NCBI GenBank assembly: GCA_964616275.1
Contig: CAZTUL010000077.1
Coordinates: forward strand, 1-9,255
Length of the DNA stretch: 9,255 nt
Source of the DNA: CAYZJV01 sp964616275
GTDB lineage: Bacteria > Spirochaetota > Spirochaetia > Sphaerochaetales > Sphaerochaetaceae
Reading direction: 5' to 3'
Positions 6,849-9,255 of the stretch are shown piece by piece. A model generated the notes under the pieces. The model was not told where the DNA came from. It worked only from the letters and a program-made list of their open reading frames with translations, and did no database searches. Every line of letters begins with the position of its first letter. Positions within the stretch are counted from its first letter, which is position 1. Position numbers and translations under genes: made by a program.

Positions 6849-7910
6849 TTATGTTTTGTGAATTAACCAGATTTTTTCAGCGGGTATGGTAAAACAGGCC
6901 AATTCTCCCTCCTGATACCCTGCAATTTCATGTGGGTCACCAATGATATCCCATTCATTCCCATCAACTGTTATACGGTATCGGATGTAGGTTCCCATGT
7001 AGATTACTTTATCTATCTTCACCGTTAGGGAATTACATTCAGATTTGCACAAAGATATTGATTCTGGACGAATCACCATTCGAACTTCTGTTCCGTCAAT
7101 AGCTAAGTTAGCGTCGACAATTGATTGATTGAATTTAAAATCACCGACGGCAGTCTTTATCATATCACCTTGAACCACTCCATCGAGCCTATTGCGGTTT
7201 CCAAAAAATGCTGCGATTCGATCGGTTCGGGGTTTTTCATAAAATTCTTTGGGAGGAGCATATTGCTGAAGTTCACCGTCAAACATAAGCGCAATCCGGT
7301 CTGCAAGCAAGACTGCTTCTTCTTGGTCATGGGTAACAAAGACCGTGGTCAGGCCAAATTCTCTATGAATTGTCAGAATCATTTCTCGCATATCATCCCG
7401 AAGATGGGCATCCAAGTTTGAGAGTGGCTCATCAAGCAGTAAAATTTTCGGCCGTACAATTAGTGCACGTGCCAGAGCGATTCTTTGTTTTTGTCCACCC
7501 GAAAGCTGTGCTGGTTTTCTTTTCTCGAATCCTTCAAGTTGGACGAGTTTCAACATCTCTTTTACTCTTTGAGCTATTTGTTCTTTTGGAATTTTTCGCA
7601 TCCTAAGACCAAATCCTATATTGTCCTCAACGTTCATATAGGGAAATAAAAGATAATTCTGATACACCATCACGACCTCTCGTTTTTCTGGTCGAATAGT
7701 GTTTACCCGATTTTCATCGAACATAACATCACCTGAAGTAACATCATGTAAACCTGCTATCATTTTCAAGGTGGTAGTTTTACCACAACCTGATGGGCCG
7801 AGTAGGGCTACTAATTCACCTGATTTAATTTCCAGGTTGAGGTCTTTTACCGCAGCCTCAGAGGCTCCGTCGTAGACTTTGCACAGTTGTTTTAGTGTAA
7901 TATTGGTCAT
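6849..7910 (-). CDS. ABC transporter ATP-binding protein with C-terminal TOBE-type domain
   Basis: Cytoplasmic ATPase of 353 residues that powers the importer formed with the two preceding permeases. All nucleotide-binding motifs are present: Walker A GPSGCGKT at 38-45, Q-loop glutamine at 84, signature LSGGQ at 136-140, Walker B ILLLDEP at 156-162 with Glu161 as catalytic base, D-loop SNLD at 164-167 and switch His194. After the nucleotide-binding domain comes FFGNRNRL at about 235-242, then a beta-rich C-terminal region to about 345 with IRPESI, typical of the TOBE/MalK-like regulatory domain of PotA/FbpC-type proteins. The start overlaps the permease stop, with a GGAAG site just upstream. 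Family-level assignment is secure. The transported compound (polyamine, opine-like conjugate, sugar derivative or metal) is not decided by this subunit; the following catabolic genes favour an organic substrate. Confidence 0.97.
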   Translation of the reverse strand: MTNITLKQLCKVYDGASEAAVKDLNLEIKSGELVALLGPSGCGKTTTLKMIAGLHDVTSGDVMFDENRVNTIRPEKREVVMVYQNYLLFPYMNVEDNIGFGLRMRKIPKEQIAQRVKEMLKLVQLEGFEKRKPAQLSGGQKQRIALARALIVRPKILLLDEPLSNLDAHLRDDMREMILTIHREFGLTTVFVTHDQEEAVLLADRIALMFDGELQQYAPPKEFYEKPRTDRIAAFFGNRNRLDGVVQGDMIKTAVGDFKFNQSIVDANLAIDGTEVRMVIRPESISLCKSECNSLTVKIDKVIYMGTYIRYRITVDGNEWDIIGDPHEIAGYQEGELACFTIPAEKIWLIHKT

Positions 7911-8746
7911 ATGCTTCCGAAGCCTCCCATGCCACTTGATTTACCTGATAAGAATTTTGATGTTACAAAAAGGATTATGATTGCCGGCAGAACAAATACG
8001 ATGCTCAATGCAGAGGCGATTGAATTATCTCCAGAGCCGGTGAATGAGAATAGAAGTATTGGAAGTGTAATAACTCTTCCTCCTCCAACGAGAATGGTAA
8101 GAATGTATTGACCCCAAGAAATGAGGAATGTAAACATTGATCCAGTCACAATACCGGGGAATACCGCAGGTAGTGTAATGAAGAGAAATGTTTTCGCTTT
8201 ATTTGCACCGAGTATGCGGGCTTGTTCTTCGAATTCAGGATCGTAGTTTGCAAATACCCCAGAAAGGGAAACTATCATGTAGGGTAGTGTTGGGATAAGG
8301 TGTGCAATAATGACTCCAGTCATAGTATCGGCAACACCCATACGTATGAAGATTACTTGGATTCCAATGGTCGCTGCAAGTGGAGGAACTATTGCAGGAG
8401 CAAGAATTATCAACTCAACTAACCATTTTAATTTGAATTTATACATGCCCAGTGCCTTTCCTGCCGGCAGTCCTATTACCACTCCAATAATCGTAACTAC
8501 TGAAGAGATGATAAGACTATTGAAGAAGGCTCTGGTTACTTTTGTACTTGGGTTTCCTACATATTCCCAAGCTCGCATGCTGAACTCTGTTGGAACCATT
8601 TCCGGGAAATACCATCGATGTGATATTGACCAGACCAGCTGTGGAATCATTGGAAGTATTACCCCAACGACAATGCCCAGAAGGATAATATTACGGATGG
8701 GGTTTCTATGAAGGATTCGGGGTTCTCGTTTTTGCAGTTTAGTCAT
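7907..8746 (-). CDS. ABC transporter permease, second of two (PotC-like)
   Basis: Inner-membrane permease of 279 residues, full length for the PotC/ThiP-type half of a two-permease importer. A short basic N-terminus is followed by a first membrane segment at about 17-39, then a periplasmic stretch. Five more hydrophobic segments lie at about 73-100, 108-134, 143-166, 195-220 and 244-266. The EAA loop is at about 173-199 (EEQARILGANKAKTF, then LPAVFPGI). The tail is glycine/serine-rich. It should pair with the upstream permease as a heterodimer. The stop overlaps the ATPase start by four bases (ATGA). Two distinct permeases directly followed by their own ATPase is the layout of the polyamine/opine/phosphonate and ferric-ion groups. 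Most CUT1 sugar importers instead use an ATPase encoded elsewhere. Substrate unknown. Confidence 0.95.
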   Translation of the reverse strand: MTKLQKREPRILHRNPIRNIILLGIVVGVILPMIPQLVWSISHRWYFPEMVPTEFSMRAWEYVGNPSTKVTRAFFNSLIISSVVTIIGVVIGLPAGKALGMYKFKLKWLVELIILAPAIVPPLAATIGIQVIFIRMGVADTMTGVIIAHLIPTLPYMIVSLSGVFANYDPEFEEQARILGANKAKTFLFITLPAVFPGIVTGSMFTFLISWGQYILTILVGGGRVITLPILLFSFTGSGDNSIASALSIVFVLPAIIILFVTSKFLSGKSSGMGGFGSI

Positions 8747-9255
8747 TAGTCATTCCTCCCAGATATCGTCTTCACAATCTTTTTATAGACCAATACCAAA
8801 ATGCTTATAAATACAGCGATGAAAACAAACATGGCCATAGCTTCTGGCCTAGAATTAAGATCGGTATCTTCATAGAGTCTATAGGCGAGAACCGAAAGTA
8901 CCGCGGGGTAAGGTTTACCTAGGAGATATGGTACCTCATAGGAACCAAATACAAAGGCAAAACAGATGATTGAAGCGGGTAGAATTCCAGGAATAATCAG
9001 AGGAAGTAATACATGACGGAAAGTTTGCCATCCATTGGCTCCAAGTGATCGTGCAAGTTCCTCGAAATCATTTCCGGAAGATTGCAGTACTGATAGTACA
9101 ATCAGACCGACAAAGGGGATTTGTTTCCACAGGTAGACGAGCACAATACCTATTCCCAAATCATCATATACAAGTATGGGGAAATCGGATTGTGATTTAA
9201 TAAACCCGAAGGCGTGAGCTACTCGAGAGAAATACCCACTTTGACTGAATAGCAG
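8746..9255 (-). CDS. ABC transporter permease, first of two (5'-truncated by window edge)
   Basis: This is an inner-membrane permease subunit of a binding-protein-dependent importer. The reading frame stays open to the window edge, giving 169 visible residues of a protein normally about 270-300 long, so the N-terminal membrane segments are missing. A TTG codon at 9159 is only an internal codon, because the frame continues upstream without a stop. The visible part holds a hydrophobic segment, then the EAA coupling loop (EELARSLGANGWQTF, followed by the LP-x(3)-PG end), which docks on the ATPase, then two further membrane segments and a basic tail. The EAA loop resembles those of PotB/AfuB-type permeases (known family pattern). 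The stop overlaps the start of the next permease (TAATG), so the two are probably translationally coupled. The substrate cannot be read from this subunit. Confidence 0.93.
   Translation of the reverse strand: MLFSQSGYFSRVAHAFGFIKSQSDFPILVYDDLGIGIVLVYLWKQIPFVGLIVLSVLQSSGNDFEELARSLGANGWQTFRHVLLPLIIPGILPASIICFAFVFGSYEVPYLLGKPYPAVLSVLAYRLYEDTDLNSRPEAMAMFVFIAVFISILVLVYKKIVKTISGRND
8755..8760 (-). promoter_or_regulatory. Ribosome binding site for the second permease
   Basis: GGGAGG lies inside the end of the first permease gene, 8 bases before the ATG at 8746. It decides that start. The nearer ATG inside GGAATGAC is out of frame and meets a stop after three codons. Reading from the site itself; no experimental support. 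Confidence 0.7.

Noticed and set aside
8310..8711. Open frame of 133 codons on the plus strand opposite the second permease
   Set aside because: It is the antisense of a hydrophobic membrane protein gene, with no ribosome site or recognisable motif.
9157..9159. TTG at 9159 as the start of a short 137-residue permease
   Set aside because: The frame stays open for 32 more codons to the window edge, and the permease family needs more N-terminal membrane segments, so the gene is cut by the window, not short.
6849..9255. The ABC importer as a tungstate/molybdate transporter serving the aldehyde oxidoreductase
   Set aside because: Those systems normally use one permease gene forming a homodimer. 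Two different permease genes plus a TOBE-type ATPase of PotA/FbpC style argue against it.

Overview
The window is one strand-uniform block. Nine protein genes all read on the minus strand, from the high-coordinate end down to position 75. Gaps are 15 bases at most and several junctions overlap (TAATG, ATGA), so this looks like one operon. Its 5' end lies beyond position 9255, and no terminator is visible after the last gene. No RNA gene, repeat array, mobile element or CRISPR was seen. Base composition is moderately AT-rich and Shine-Dalgarno sites are purine-rich and clear. A predicted oxygen-sensitive tungsten/molybdopterin aldehyde oxidoreductase points to an anaerobic bacterium, for example of clostridial or spirochaete type. 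The lineage is a guess.

Layout in order of transcription. (1) Import: the 3' part of one ABC permease (8746-9255), a second permease (7907-8746) and an ABC ATPase (6849-7910), of the polyamine/opine/ferric-type architecture. The binding protein is not in the window. (2) Sugar-type enzymes: an L-fucose/L-arabinose isomerase-like protein (5393-6838) and an ADP-ribosylglycohydrolase-fold protein (4278-5390). (3) Two enzymes with unusual metal cofactors: a LarA-type nickel-pincer racemase/epimerase (3037-4281) and an aldehyde:ferredoxin oxidoreductase (1174-3021). (4) A D-tagatose/D-psicose 3-epimerase-type TIM barrel (310-1158) and a ThiS/MoaD-like sulfur carrier ending in Gly-Gly-Gly (75-296).

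A reading of how they may work together (inference): a small polar compound is imported, possibly a sugar joined to another group. The glycohydrolase-fold protein might release a sugar, and the isomerase and 3-epimerase would interconvert aldose and ketose forms. The aldehyde oxidoreductase would oxidise an aldehyde to a carboxylate and pass electrons to ferredoxin. The LarA homologue would invert the carbon next to the carboxylate of a 2-hydroxy acid. The ThiS/MoaD-like protein could supply sulfur for the pterin cofactor of the oxidoreductase. There is no kinase, aldolase, dehydratase or regulator in view, so the pathway is either non-phosphorylative or continues outside the window. I do not recognise this exact gene set as a described pathway. 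It is the main candidate for something new here.
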